The notes under the pieces: model-generated
The model's input: only the letters and a program-made list of their open reading frames with translations
Told to the model about the DNA's origin: nothing
The model's database searches: none
Assembly (NCBI GenBank): GCA_002844335.1
Contig: CP019154.1
Coordinates: 1,922,001-1,986,000, forward strand
Reading direction: 5' to 3'
Source of the DNA: Haloarcula taiwanensis
Lineage (GTDB): Archaea; Halobacteriota; Halobacteria; Halobacteriales; Haloarculaceae
DNA length: 64,000 nt
Position numbers and translations under genes: made by a program
Shown: piece by piece, positions 8,656 to 17,901 of the stretch
Layout of the letters: every line of letters begins with the position of its first letter
Numbering within the stretch: the stretch's first letter is position 1

Positions 8656-8913
8656 CAGCGGGGCAAGTTATCAATTGCAATACTGTGCGGGTCGTTGCAG
8701 TGTCGACTCGTGAGCGGCATCGCTACTTCGAGGCGCGACCGGGAAGCGGAACGGTTTAGTCGCGCCCTCTCAGACAGGGAGATGGGAACAGCACGACCGC
8801 AAATCTGACTCGCTGTGGCCTTTCACAGCTCGGGATTGCGGCCGTGTTCGGCACTGTACAGTGCCAATACGCCTCGTAACGAGAGCGGTTCGTGCGGTTC
8901 CAACCAGATTACA

Positions 8914-9384
8914 ATGGCACGAATGCATACACGCCGTCGCGGTTCGTCCGACTCGGACAAACCGGCGGCAGACGAACCCCCGGAGTGGAGTGACGTCGAC
9001 GAGGACGCCATCGAAGCGCGCGTCGTCGAACTGGCCGAACAGGGCCACTCGCCCAGCGAGATCGGCCTGAAGCTGCGCGACGAGGGCGTTCAGGGCACGC
9101 CGATCCCTGACGTCTCGCTCGCGACCGGCAAGAAAGTCACCGAGATTCTCGAGGAGAACGAAGCCGAACCGGACCTGCCGGAGGACCTTCGGAACCTGCT
9201 CGAACGGGCCGTCCGCCTTCGCGACCACATGGACGAGAACCCCGGTGACTACCAGAACAAGCGTGCGCTCCAGAACACGCAGTCGAAGATCCGACGCCTC
9301 ATCGACTACTACCGCGGCGACGAGGTCGACGAGGACTTCACCTACAGCTACGACAACGCCGTCGAAGCGCTGGGTCTCGAATAG
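8914..9384 (+). CDS. rps15: 30S ribosomal protein S15
   Basis: 156 aa, the expected size for the archaeal/eukaryotic form with its N-terminal extension. The start MARMHTRRRGSSDSDKP is the familiar haloarchaeal N-terminus; the longer frame upstream is not needed. The C-terminal block with LRDHMDENPGDYQNKRAL and RRLIDYYR is the rRNA-binding S15 core. It is the first gene of an operon with the DHH-like gene, pcc1 and rps3ae; the next ATG follows its stop directly. It acts in small-subunit assembly by binding 16S rRNA. Confidence 0.96.
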   Translation: MARMHTRRRGSSDSDKPAADEPPEWSDVDEDAIEARVVELAEQGHSPSEIGLKLRDEGVQGTPIPDVSLATGKKVTEILEENEAEPDLPEDLRNLLERAVRLRDHMDENPGDYQNKRALQNTQSKIRRLIDYYRGDEVDEDFTYSYDNAVEALGLE

Positions 9385-10506
9385 ATGTCGGCGACCGGTC
9401 GGGAACCGACGCCAGCCACGTCGCCCAGTGACCTCGCCGGGTCGCTACGTGAGGCCACGTTCGTTCGCCTCGTCAGCGATGCGACCGGCGAGGCGCTGGC
9501 TGCGACCGGCCTGCTGGCGCGGGCGCTCGATGACACGCCGTTCCAGGCGAGCGTCGTCCGCCCGTTCGAGGACCCCGACCGGACCACCGAGACCGACATC
9601 ACTGTCGCCATCGGTCGCACGCAGCCGACCGCCGACGTGACGCTGACCGACCGCGCCGCCGCGACTGCCTTCGAGACCGCTCGCGAACTCGGCACGGCCG
9701 ACGCCGCGCTCGCCCTGGCTGGCACGATTGCCGCCGGGGACGTTGACGGGACTGTTGCCGAAGCCGCCGAGCAGGCCGGACTGGAACGCCGACCCGGCGT
9801 CGCCGTTCCGACAGCGGACCTCGCGGACGGGCTGGCCTACTCGACGCTGTTCGTCGCGCCTTTCTCGGGCGACGCCGACACAGTGCGGGCCGAACTCACC
9901 GAACTGGGCCTCGGCTCGGATTCGGTGCAAGCCGGTGATCTCTCGACAGACGACCACCGACGCCTCGCGTCGCTGGTCGCGTTAGCTGTCACCGAAGATG
10001 CACCGCCCCGGGCCGCTGAGACGGTCCAGCGCGCGCTCCGCCCGACGACGGGCGGCCCCTTCGAGACGGTCGGCGGCTACGCCGACGTGCTCGACGCCGT
10101 CGCCCGCGAACAGCCGGGCACCGGCGTCGCGCTCGCGCTCGGCCATGAGGCTGTCCACGATGACGCGCTGGCCGCGTGGCGGACACACGCCGCGCGCGCC
10201 CATGAAGCAGTGTCCGAGGCGGCCACAGGCCGGTACGACGGCCTGTTCGTCGCCCGCGGCGACGCGATGCCGACCGGCACCGTCGCCCGTCTGTTCGCGG
10301 ACTATCGCGCACCAGAACCGGTGACGCTCGTTGTTACCGACGGCCGGGCCGCAGCCCGCGCCACGGACGGGCAGGACGTGACAGAAACGATGCGCGCGGC
10401 CGCCGACGCTGTCGGCGGCGACGCCGTCGGGACGGGCGACCGGGCACGCGCCCGGTTCGACGCCTCGACGGCCGACTTCATCGAAGCGTTTCGGGAGGCA
10501 GTATGA
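9385..10506 (+). CDS. RecJ-like DHH-family protein, catalytic motifs degenerate
   Basis: 373 aa, no gap after rps15 and a 4-bp overlap with pcc1. Haloarchaea carry a gene annotated as RecJ-like exonuclease at this place. The fold-level pattern is visible, but the metal-binding residues are not. Where active members have D-x-D-G, this protein has SDATGEALAATGLLARAL, and no DHH triplet follows. A DHHA1-like end may be represented by FVARGDAMPTGTVARLF. In other archaea an inactive DHH protein (RecJdbh/Cdc45-like) joins the replicative helicase, so a structural replication role is possible, but this is an inference. A fully active relative lies at 18922-20835. Confidence 0.6.
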   Translation: MSATGREPTPATSPSDLAGSLREATFVRLVSDATGEALAATGLLARALDDTPFQASVVRPFEDPDRTTETDITVAIGRTQPTADVTLTDRAAATAFETARELGTADAALALAGTIAAGDVDGTVAEAAEQAGLERRPGVAVPTADLADGLAYSTLFVAPFSGDADTVRAELTELGLGSDSVQAGDLSTDDHRRLASLVALAVTEDAPPRAAETVQRALRPTTGGPFETVGGYADVLDAVAREQPGTGVALALGHEAVHDDALAAWRTHAARAHEAVSEAATGRYDGLFVARGDAMPTGTVARLFADYRAPEPVTLVVTDGRAAARATDGQDVTETMRAAADAVGGDAVGTGDRARARFDASTADFIEAFREAV

Positions 10507-10733
10507 GACGGGCCGAGATTCGGACGACACACGACTCGCCCGAACGCGTCGCACGCGCGGTGCGGCCGGACAACACCGACGAGATGACCACACGCGTCGA
10601 GGGCGACGCCGTGGTCACGACCGTCGAGCGCGATTCGACCGGCGGCCTGCAGGCGACCGTCGACGACTACGTCGTCAACATCCGGGTTGCAGCACAGCTC
10701 GCAGACCAACACACACAATCCAACCATGAGTGA
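10503..10733 (+). CDS. pcc1: KEOPS complex subunit Pcc1
   Basis: 76 aa, typical for archaeal Pcc1. It contains a beta-strand/helix pattern with NTDEMTTRVEGDAVVTTVER and ends in an ISx-like helix leading into the tail. Pcc1 is the dimerising subunit of KEOPS, which makes the t6A37 modification of ANN-reading tRNAs. The gene overlaps the upstream stop by 4 bp and overlaps rps3ae by 8 bp, the usual rps15-recJ-pcc1-rps3ae order in haloarchaea. Confidence 0.88.
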   Translation: MRRAEIRTTHDSPERVARAVRPDNTDEMTTRVEGDAVVTTVERDSTGGLQATVDDYVVNIRVAAQLADQHTQSNHE

Positions 10734-11367
10734 ACGAAGCGTTTCCAAGCGCACAGAACAGAAACGGTGGTACACCGTGCAGGCTCCCGAGCAGTTCGAC
10801 CGGGAGGTTCTCGGTAAGACACCGGCAGACGAACCGGACAAGGTGCTCGGACGCACCATCGAAACAACGCTCGGCGAACTGACCAACGACGCCAGCGAGA
10901 ACAACACGAAGCTAACCTTCAAGATCAACGAGGTCGCCTCAGACTCGGCGTACACGGAGTTCATCCGCCACGAACTCACGCGGGACTACCTCCGCTCGCT
11001 CGTCCGCCGCGGCTCCTCGAAGGTCGAGGCCTACATCACCGTGCTGACCACAGACGACTACCGCGTCCAGGTCCAGCCGGTCGCCGTGACGACGAAGAAG
11101 GCCGATGCCTCCCAGGAGAAGGCCATCCGCCGGACGATGATCGACCTCGTTCGCGAGACGGCCGAAGACCGAACCTTCGAGGAGCTCGTCGACAGCGTCG
11201 TCGAAGGGCGTCTCTCCTCGGCCATCTACGGCGAGGCCAAGGACATCTACCCGCTCCGACGCGTCGAAATCAAGAAGACAACGCTCGAAGCGCGCCCCGA
11301 AGAAGTCGCCGCGGAAGAGGAGACGGCCGTCGACGTGGACGAAGAGGACGTCGACGTCGAAGCCTAG
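10726..11367 (+). CDS. rps3ae: 30S ribosomal protein S3Ae
   Basis: 213 aa from ATG 10726 (MSERSVSKRTEQKRWYTV). It contains the S3Ae family blocks YTEFIRHELTRDYLRSLVRR and IYPLRRVEIKKTTLEARP, plus an acidic haloarchaeal tail. S3Ae is an archaeal/eukaryotic small-subunit protein (eS1). It is the last gene of the rps15 operon, whose coupled overlaps suggest joint translation. Confidence 0.96.
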   Translation: MSERSVSKRTEQKRWYTVQAPEQFDREVLGKTPADEPDKVLGRTIETTLGELTNDASENNTKLTFKINEVASDSAYTEFIRHELTRDYLRSLVRRGSSKVEAYITVLTTDDYRVQVQPVAVTTKKADASQEKAIRRTMIDLVRETAEDRTFEELVDSVVEGRLSSAIYGEAKDIYPLRRVEIKKTTLEARPEEVAAEEETAVDVDEEDVDVEA

Positions 11368-11553
11368 ACGTTCCAGCACCAACGGTCGATTTTTCTGCCG
11401 CAGTAAGAGACCGATTCACAGCGACGCAGCGGACCTGCCCCTCTCCTGTGACGCTGTTGCCGACGGTCGGAGTTAGCGACCGCTACCGCAAAACAGCGCA
11501 CAGACGACACACCCAGCACAGACGAGAGAAGCTCCGAAAAAGCGACAGCGATG

Positions 11554-11997
11554 CTACTCGCCGGTCGTCGCCGTTTCTGGATTTTCGGTTACAACGACGG
11601 TTCCGACCATCCCGGCCCGCTCGTGCGGGATGCAGAAGTAGGCGTACTCGCCGAGCACCTCGAAGGTGTGGGTGAAATCCTGACCCTCGTACATCGTCCC
11701 GCCAGAGGAACTCCCCCAGTTGTCGCGGGCGGCCTGTTCAGTGTCGAAGCCGCCGGAGGCGAAGTAGTCCGCCTCGTCTGGGATCTCGTCTTCGTAGGCC
11801 GTGACCGAGTGGCCCTGTTTGCTCGTGTTGAGCCACCGCACAGTCGTTCCTGGTTCGACAGCGATGCGAACCGGGCGAAACGCCTTCGCGGACATCCCCA
11901 CGTCGTAGTCGGTGTCAGCGCTCCCACCGCCGAGGCAACCGGCGAGCCCTGCGACTGCCGCCGGGCCGGCCGCACGGAGAAAATCCCGTCGCTCCAT
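11554..11997 (-). CDS. Halocyanin-like blue copper lipoprotein
   Basis: 147 aa from ATG 11997. The N-terminus RRDFLRAAG is a Tat motif, followed by LAGC at 18-21, a lipobox that would anchor the mature protein outside the membrane. The type 1 copper ligands are visible: H63 (GHSV), and C122, H125 and M130 in YFCIPHERAGM. Halocyanins carry single electrons in the haloarchaeal respiratory chain, probably between the menaquinol-oxidising complex and a terminal oxidase. The gene is a single unit downstream of purK on the same strand, with about 65 bp between. Confidence 0.92.
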   Translation of the reverse strand: MERRDFLRAAGPAAVAGLAGCLGGGSADTDYDVGMSAKAFRPVRIAVEPGTTVRWLNTSKQGHSVTAYEDEIPDEADYFASGGFDTEQAARDNWGSSSGGTMYEGQDFTHTFEVLGEYAYFCIPHERAGMVGTVVVTENPETATTGE

Positions 11998-12062
11998 ACC
12001 GCGACTCAGGACCGCATAGTCAAAGACCGCTCGGTTTTGGACCACGAATCAGCCGGCGGCGG

Positions 12063-13208
12063 TCACTCGAAGGTCAATCCGTCACGGAGTTCGCGGGCAT
12101 CGTCGAGCAGGCCGTCGCGGTCGTCGGCGGTCAGCGTCACGTGGCCCATCTTCCGGAGGGCGTACACCTCGCGCTTGCCGTACCAGTGCAGATGTGCTCG
12201 GGGCGTCGCCAGCACGCCGTCTTCCCCCTCCAACTCTGCCGGCTGCCGTTCCGCAACGTCGCCGAGGATGTTCGTCGAGACGGTCGGGAACCGCTGGTCG
12301 GTCGACCCCAGCGGCTGGCCGGTGACGGCCCGCAGGTGTTGCTCGAACTGCGAGGTGTGACACCCCTCGATGGTCCAGTGCCCGGAGTTGTGGGGCCGGG
12401 GCGCGATTTCGTTGAGCAAAATCTCGCCGTCGGTCGTCTCGAACAGTTCGATGCCGAACACGCCGCGGCCGTCCATCACGTCGAGCACGTCGTGAGCCAC
12501 TCCACGCGCGCGCTCACGAACAGCGTCCGACGCCCGTGCCGGCGCGACCGACTCCCGGAGTATTTCCTCGCGGTGGATAGTCTCGGTGACCGGGAACGTG
12601 TCCCGCTCGTCCACGCCGCGACAGCCCATGACCGCCAGTTCCCGCTCGAAGTCGACCATCTCCTCGACCATCGCGGGACCGGCGATGTCGTCGATAGCGT
12701 CCTCAACAGTCTCCGGCCCCTCGACGCGGATGTTTCCGCGACCGTCGTAGCCGCCGGTCCGGGCCTTGAGCATCGCAGGGTAGCCCAGTTCCGCACAGGC
12801 CTCCCGGAGGTCGTCAGCGGTGTCGACGGCGCGGAACTCGGGGACTGGAACGCCGGCCTCCGAGAGCCGGCGCTTCTGGACGAGTTTGTCCTGAATCGTC
12901 CGGAGCGTCTCGGGAGCGGGATGTACCGGCGTCCCTGTCTCCTCAGCGACCCGTTCGAGCACGTCCGGGTCGGCGAGTTCGATCTCGAAGGTGAGGTAAT
13001 CGGCGCGCTCAGCGAGTTCCCGCAGGGTCGCCGCCTCGTCGAAATCCCCGACGAGCTGGTCGCGGACGACCGACGCGGCCGGGCAGTCCGGCGTCGGGTC
13101 GGTCACGAGCAGTTCGAGGCCAAGCGGCGCGGCCGCCTCGCCCAGCATCCGGCCGAGCTGGCCACCGCCGACCACGCCGACGGTCGGCCCTGGTGACGTG
13201 AGCGTCAT
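12063..13208 (-). CDS. purK: N5-carboxyaminoimidazole ribonucleotide synthase
   Basis: 381 aa. The N-terminal VGVVGGGQLGRML motif and an ATP-grasp core (MLKARTGGYDGRGN, then GIELFETTDGEILLNEIAPRPHNSGHW) identify PurK. It converts AIR, ATP and bicarbonate to N5-CAIR in purine synthesis; the mutase PurE, which takes the next step, is at 26006-26656. ATG 13208 is preferred over an in-frame ATG five codons upstream. It follows agl23 on the same strand after 25 bp and may be cotranscribed with it. Confidence 0.95.
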   Translation of the reverse strand: MTLTSPGPTVGVVGGGQLGRMLGEAAAPLGLELLVTDPTPDCPAASVVRDQLVGDFDEAATLRELAERADYLTFEIELADPDVLERVAEETGTPVHPAPETLRTIQDKLVQKRRLSEAGVPVPEFRAVDTADDLREACAELGYPAMLKARTGGYDGRGNIRVEGPETVEDAIDDIAGPAMVEEMVDFERELAVMGCRGVDERDTFPVTETIHREEILRESVAPARASDAVRERARGVAHDVLDVMDGRGVFGIELFETTDGEILLNEIAPRPHNSGHWTIEGCHTSQFEQHLRAVTGQPLGSTDQRFPTVSTNILGDVAERQPAELEGEDGVLATPRAHLHWYGKREVYALRKMGHVTLTADDRDGLLDDARELRDGLTFE

Positions 13209-13233
13209 ACCGCGCGCTTCCACAGCAGCAGGG

Positions 13234-15207
13234 TTAACGGTTCGGTTCTCGGCCGTAGGACTCGTGGACCCACACTGTCATGTCGTTCGAGCTGTATTTC
13301 GTTCGCATCCGGTGGGTCTTGGGCGCGTACCCGGCGGCTTCGAGCTGTTCGTCAGGGACCGTGCTGTCAATCCGCTGGGTGATGATTATCGGCGGCTGGT
13401 CACTCTCCGCCTGCTCGACGAGCATGTCGGGCCGGTTCTCACACGAGACGTTCACGTCGTCGGCCGCGTAGTACCACGGCAGCGGCAGCGAGTTGTGCCA
13501 CTGCAGGCAGGTCGGTCTGGTGTTCCACCACGAGTCGTTCCACTCACCGCGGTCTTCCTTGACGTACGCGTCGTCGCCGTCGTATGCATCGCCGCGCTCC
13601 CCGTGATACATCACTACATCGGTGCCGTTCCCGTTGGCCGTCGCGATCCGGTCCATCTCGGCCAGATCCGCACGGAGCGACTCCTGTGGCTGAGCGTACT
13701 GGACCAGCGAGTTCTCCTCGAGATGCTCGTTTGTATACACCCGCGTTGCGCTCGTGTTGACGACGAGTACAGTGACGAGCAGAACGATGGCGGCGGCGAT
13801 GACAGCGCCGGTCACGTCGTCAGCCGACAGCGATTCGTTCCCCCATCGGACAACGGCGGCGAACCCGACGGCGGCTGGAATCGACAGCGGGACGACGACG
13901 TGGACGGCGAGCCACGGCGCGCCGATGTCGGTCCCGATGGGGTAGCCCAGAATCGAGACGTAGCCGCCGTAGGCCGCGAACGGGATGAGGTGACGCGGCT
14001 CGACGATTCCCAGTCGGTCGACCGCGTACCCGAAGACCGAGAACAGGAGCAGCGGTGCCGCAGTGTAGCCCAGCGCTTTCAGCAGTACCTCGTAGTGACC
14101 GTCGACACTCTCGTAGAACGTCTCGATAGACGCGACGAGGCCCGTTTCAGTGGTCGTGGCTTTCTCCGAGGCCGGCGAGAACCACTCGCTGTACTGGTCA
14201 GCGACGCGCTCCCAGGTGGTCTGGACGAGCTCCGGGAACAGCGATGGGTTCGTCACGCCGGACCAGAAGTTTATGTCGCCGCTGGCGGCCGGTGCTGGCG
14301 GATGTTCGATACCGGCGACACCAGCGCCGCGGGGCGCATAGAAGAACAGCGAGATGAGGCCGAACACCAGCGCGGCGAGGACGATATGACTCGCGTACGC
14401 CGCGAGGACGGAGGCGGCGCTGTCGTGGCGGTCGCGGAACGAGCGGACGGTGGTGACGACAAGCCCGACGTCCGCCCGAACGCGACCAGCGACGCGGCCC
14501 CAGATGGCACCGATACTCGGGACGGTTCGGAGGAAGGCGGCGGCGTCGCGGTAGCCGTTCGGGAGCACGAGTACCTTCGCCAGCAGGAGGCCGGTCGCGC
14601 CGAGCCACGTCAGTACGTAGACGATAGCGTTCTCCTTCGAGGCGAATCCGAATGCCATGAACGCCCCGGCGCCGTAGAGATAGCGCGCCTTCCGGGTGTC
14701 GACAAACCGGACGAGCAGGCCGAAGGCGGTGAACATGAACGCCGCGACCAGCACGTCGCTACGCATAAACCGCGAGAAGTACAGGAGAACTGGATTGAGT
14801 GCGAGAAAGGCGGCCATGAAGACTGTCTCGTCGGACCGGAGGTGTCGGCGAAAGAGCAGCGCTGTCAGCGGAAGCAGGCCACCGACAATCGCGACTGGGA
14901 GCCGCATCGTGAAATCGGTCGGCGCGGCGAGGGTGAACACCCAGCTATCGACGTGCTGGATGAACGGACCGTGGATGATGTATCGGTAGGCGAACGACCC
15001 GGAATCGCGGAGATGGAGCGCCCAGTAGGCCACGCGGCCTTCGTCGAAATGGGCGACGCGGCTCCCGAGTGCTGCGACTCTGAGGACGAGACCGAGAAGC
15101 GTCGCGGCGACGACGAGCTTCACGGTCGCGCGGGGGTCGTCCGCGAACCAGGACCGGCTCCGGTCCCGGACATCGCGGAGGGCGGACGGCAGGGACGGCT
15201 CAGCCAT
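13234..15207 (-). CDS. agl23: Agl23 / TIGR03663-type multi-spanning membrane protein
   Basis: About 657 aa with an N-terminal region like ArnT/PMT glycosyltransferases: ALGSRVAHFDEGRVAYWAL contains the acidic D-E motif of the first loop. Roughly a dozen membrane helices follow, then an exterior C-terminal domain. NCBI names this family flippase activity-associated protein Agl23, linked to lipid-linked oligosaccharide handling in N-glycosylation. The start is uncertain: an in-frame ATG at 15231 lies about 30 bp from a TTAAAA box, while ATG 15207 gives a more usual N-terminus. purK follows directly. Confidence 0.8.
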   Translation of the reverse strand: MAEPSLPSALRDVRDRSRSWFADDPRATVKLVVAATLLGLVLRVAALGSRVAHFDEGRVAYWALHLRDSGSFAYRYIIHGPFIQHVDSWVFTLAAPTDFTMRLPVAIVGGLLPLTALLFRRHLRSDETVFMAAFLALNPVLLYFSRFMRSDVLVAAFMFTAFGLLVRFVDTRKARYLYGAGAFMAFGFASKENAIVYVLTWLGATGLLLAKVLVLPNGYRDAAAFLRTVPSIGAIWGRVAGRVRADVGLVVTTVRSFRDRHDSAASVLAAYASHIVLAALVFGLISLFFYAPRGAGVAGIEHPPAPAASGDINFWSGVTNPSLFPELVQTTWERVADQYSEWFSPASEKATTTETGLVASIETFYESVDGHYEVLLKALGYTAAPLLLFSVFGYAVDRLGIVEPRHLIPFAAYGGYVSILGYPIGTDIGAPWLAVHVVVPLSIPAAVGFAAVVRWGNESLSADDVTGAVIAAAIVLLVTVLVVNTSATRVYTNEHLEENSLVQYAQPQESLRADLAEMDRIATANGNGTDVVMYHGERGDAYDGDDAYVKEDRGEWNDSWWNTRPTCLQWHNSLPLPWYYAADDVNVSCENRPDMLVEQAESDQPPIIITQRIDSTVPDEQLEAAGYAPKTHRMRTKYSSNDMTVWVHESYGREPNR

Positions 15208-15341
15208 ACCTGGCTCAAGCACATGGGGCATTAGAATCCTTCTGGTTTCTATAACAGGATTTTAATCCAGCCGTTCGGCACGGCGACCGGCCCCAGCTAC
15301 GGAACGGTAGTACTTTATTCGGCCCTCCCCGGGTGTCAGGT

Positions 15342-15755
15342 ATGGTGCAGCTCGGGCTGGTTGTCGCCCAGTACGACAAACACGGGGCCGTTATCGAGGA
15401 GATGGAGCACGGGGCTTACGAGGCCGCTGCCGACAGCGACGCCGAAATTATCGCGTCGATTGATGTCCCCGGGTCCTACGACACGCCGCTGGCCGCTGAC
15501 CGGCTCGCGCGCCGATCAGATGTCGACGCTGTCGCCGTCCTCGGCGCGATCATCAGCGGCGACACCGACCACGACCAGGTCATCGGCAACGCCGCTGCGC
15601 AGGGGCTGACCGACGTGTCCCTCGACCGCGACACCCCAGTCACGCTGGGCATCATCGGCCCGGGCATGAGCCAGGACGAGGCTGAGGCCCGAACCGACAA
15701 GGGGGCCTCGGCCGTCCGGAGCGCAATCGAACTCGCCACCGAACTCGAACAATGA
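15342..15755 (+). CDS. ribH: 6,7-dimethyl-8-ribityllumazine synthase
   Basis: 137 aa, the normal length. It contains VLGAIISGDTDHDQVIGNAA (substrate loop with the conserved G-x-x-I-x-G-x-T) and TLGIIGPGMSQDEAEAR near the C-terminus. It condenses the ribityl-uracil and dihydroxybutanone phosphate to the riboflavin precursor. A TACTTTATT box at about 15310-15318 lies 25-32 bp upstream of ATG 15342, suggesting a leaderless mRNA. The stop overlaps the start of the aminotransferase gene in ATGA. Confidence 0.94.
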   Translation: MVQLGLVVAQYDKHGAVIEEMEHGAYEAAADSDAEIIASIDVPGSYDTPLAADRLARRSDVDAVAVLGAIISGDTDHDQVIGNAAAQGLTDVSLDRDTPVTLGIIGPGMSQDEAEARTDKGASAVRSAIELATELEQ

Positions 15756-16912
15756 CTATGGACTTCGCTTCCCGCGTCGAACGTGTAGAACCGAGCGCGA
15801 CCCTCGCGATCAGCAACAAGGCCGCCGAACTGGAGGCCGAGGGCAAGGATGTCGTCGACCTGAGCGTCGGCGAACCCGACTTCGACACGCCGGAGAATAT
15901 CAAACAGGCCGCCAAGGACGCACTCGACGCCGGGCACACCGGCTACACGTCCTCCAACGGCATCCCCGAACTGAAAGAGGCTATCGCCGACAAGCTCCAC
16001 GACGACGGCCTCACCCAGTACGGCCCGGAGAATCTCATCGTCACGCCGGGTGGCAAGCAGGCCTTGTACGAAATCTTCCAGACCGTCATCGACGACGGCG
16101 ACGAAGTCGCCCTGCTCGACCCGGCTTGGGTGTCTTACGAGGCGATGGCGAAACTCGCCGGCGGCACGCTGACCCGCGTCGACACCGCCGCCCACGACTT
16201 CCAACTGGAGGGCGCACTCGACGACCTCGCCGACGCCGTCTCCGACGAGACGGAACTTCTCGTCGTGAACTCGCCGGGCAACCCTCACGGTGCCGTGTAC
16301 TCCCGTGAAGCGCTCGAGGGCGTTCGCGACCTCGCCGTCGAGCACGACATCACGGTCATCTCCGACGAGATTTACAAGGAGATTACCTACGACGGCGTCG
16401 AAGCCGCCTCGCTGGGCACGCTTGAGGGTATGGAAGACCGGACTATCACCCTCAACGGCTTCTCGAAGGCCTACTCGATGACCGGCTGGCGGCTGGGCTA
16501 CTTCGCGGCCCCGGAAGAACTGGTCTCACAGGCTGGCAAGGTCCACTCCCACTCGGTCTCGTGTGCCGTGAACTTCGTCCAGCACGCCGGCGTCGAGGCC
16601 ATCACGAACACCGACGACGCCGTCGAGGAGATGCGCCAGGCCTTCGCCGAGCGCCGCGAGTTCCTCATGGGTCTGTTCGAGGACCACGGTGTCCACGTCC
16701 CCGAACCCCAGGGCGCGTTCTACATGATGCCCGAAATCGCTCCGGACGGCGACGACACCGAGTGGTGTGACCAGGCCATCTCCGAGGCGCAGGTCGCCAC
16801 CGTCCCCGGGACCGCGTTCGGGACGCCCGGCTACGCCCGCATCTCCTACGCCAACAGCAAGGAACGACTGGAGGAAGCTGTCGACCGGCTGGCCGAGGCC
16901 GACCTCATCTAA
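15752..16912 (+). CDS. aspC: Class I/II pyridoxal-phosphate aminotransferase, probably aspartate aminotransferase
   Basis: 386 aa. It shows the fold-type I blocks VGEPDFDTPENIK, TPGGKQALYEIFQ, NSPGNPHGAV and ISDEIYKEITY, and the PLP-binding lysine in NGFSKAYSMTGWRLGY. The pattern fits subgroup I-gamma aspartate aminotransferases, but substrate choice cannot be fixed by eye. It is translationally coupled to ribH by an ATGA overlap; a link between the two pathways is not obvious. Confidence 0.9.
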   Translation: MTMDFASRVERVEPSATLAISNKAAELEAEGKDVVDLSVGEPDFDTPENIKQAAKDALDAGHTGYTSSNGIPELKEAIADKLHDDGLTQYGPENLIVTPGGKQALYEIFQTVIDDGDEVALLDPAWVSYEAMAKLAGGTLTRVDTAAHDFQLEGALDDLADAVSDETELLVVNSPGNPHGAVYSREALEGVRDLAVEHDITVISDEIYKEITYDGVEAASLGTLEGMEDRTITLNGFSKAYSMTGWRLGYFAAPEELVSQAGKVHSHSVSCAVNFVQHAGVEAITNTDDAVEEMRQAFAERREFLMGLFEDHGVHVPEPQGAFYMMPEIAPDGDDTEWCDQAISEAQVATVPGTAFGTPGYARISYANSKERLEEAVDRLAEADLI

Positions 16913-16989
16913 CCGTCGGCTCACACAGCCCTCTCTAGTCGCTCGAACCACGGCGAAAACCGGGAGAGGCCCGGAAACGGGCTGTTTTG

Positions 16990-17256
16990 TTACGTGACGA
17001 CGAACACCGTCACCAGCGTGAGGATGACGAGCGTCTCGGGCAGGACCGTGAGGATGAGTCCCCGGCCGAACATATCAGGGTCCTCGGCGATGGCCCCAAC
17101 GGCCGCCGCACCGATACCGCGCTCGGCGAATCCGGAGCCAAGCGCCGCTAACCCGACGGCGAGGGCCGCAAGTCCCCCGGCGAGATAGCTGGCTGCCTCG
17201 GCGGATATCGCAGGACTACCCGTCTGTAACATAGCCGCAGTTACGGTGCCTGACAT
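16990..17256 (-). CDS. atpK: A-type ATP synthase subunit K (c-ring proteolipid), isolated gene
   Basis: 88 aa with two hydrophobic helices joined by a polar loop (SGFAERGIGAAAVGAIAEDP). The second helix contains VLPETLVILTL with the ion-binding glutamate at E74. This is the standard two-helix haloarchaeal c-subunit. The normal atpHIKECFABD operon is not around it: neighbours are an aminotransferase and a lipoprotein gene. It could be a second copy or a relocated only copy. An internal ATG at 17232 is an alternative start. The key residue is intact, so it can be functional. Confidence 0.88.
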   Translation of the reverse strand: MSGTVTAAMLQTGSPAISAEAASYLAGGLAALAVGLAALGSGFAERGIGAAAVGAIAEDPDMFGRGLILTVLPETLVILTLVTVFVVT

Positions 17257-17475
17257 GGCGGCTTAGTATCCGAGGGGAGGGACAATCATCTGGCTGATAC
17301 ATTCCAAACTCTGGTGCTCATGGTCGCCTTTTAGGGTTATCGGTGGTGAAGGAACACGAATGTACACTTTTACCGGCTGAGGAGCGCTTGATTGTCGCCA
17401 CTCTGGACAACTCACCTTTCGAACTCGCCACAGGTCCGTGCGAACCGTTTTGACTCGACCGTTGGAACAGCCGGT

Positions 17476-17901
17476 ATGCGAACTCGGAGAACAATGCTTG
17501 CCCTCTCTGCCGGGACACTCTGTCTCGCCGGCTGTGGGGCTCCCGGCGGCTCGAACGGCGGTCTCACTATCGAAGTGGCAGATGCGACCGCCGCGCCAGG
17601 CGAGACAGCGAGAATCGCGGTACAGGCCTCGTCGGTCGGCGTCCTGACCTGGCAGTTGGCCGAGATTCCCGAGCGCTGGCAGGTGGCACACGAGAACTTC
17701 GAGCCGCAGCCGACCGCCGTGCGGGAGTCCTATCCGCCCGAGCTAGTCTGGGATCCCGTCGCCGAGTCAGTGACAGGCAGCTTGGCAGTCGCCGTCCCGA
17801 ACGGAGCGACACCCGGCGAGTACGTGCTTGCGGTCGAGGCCGGGACGGCCACCGCAGACGAGCGCGCCGTCTCGGAGGCGACAGTCACTGTCGAAGCGTA
17901 A
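17476..17901 (+). CDS. Small lipoprotein of unknown function
   Basis: 141 aa from ATG 17476. The N-terminus MRTRRTMLALSAGTLCLAGC combines a twin-arginine stretch, a hydrophobic core and a lipobox ending at C20. The mature part has an Ig-like or immunoglobulin-beta pattern (IEVADATAAPGETARIAVQA, then a strand-rich C-terminus). No enzyme or metal motif was seen. It stands alone and converges on ribL, whose stop is the next base. Function unknown. Confidence 0.75.
   Translation: MRTRRTMLALSAGTLCLAGCGAPGGSNGGLTIEVADATAAPGETARIAVQASSVGVLTWQLAEIPERWQVAHENFEPQPTAVRESYPPELVWDPVAESVTGSLAVAVPNGATPGEYVLAVEAGTATADERAVSEATVTVEA

Noticed and set aside
13198-15234. 678-codon open frame on the plus strand opposite agl23
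   Set aside because: The minus-strand protein has clear membrane helices and family motifs. The plus frame is Arg/Val/Asp-rich without any motif, a typical shadow in high-GC DNA.
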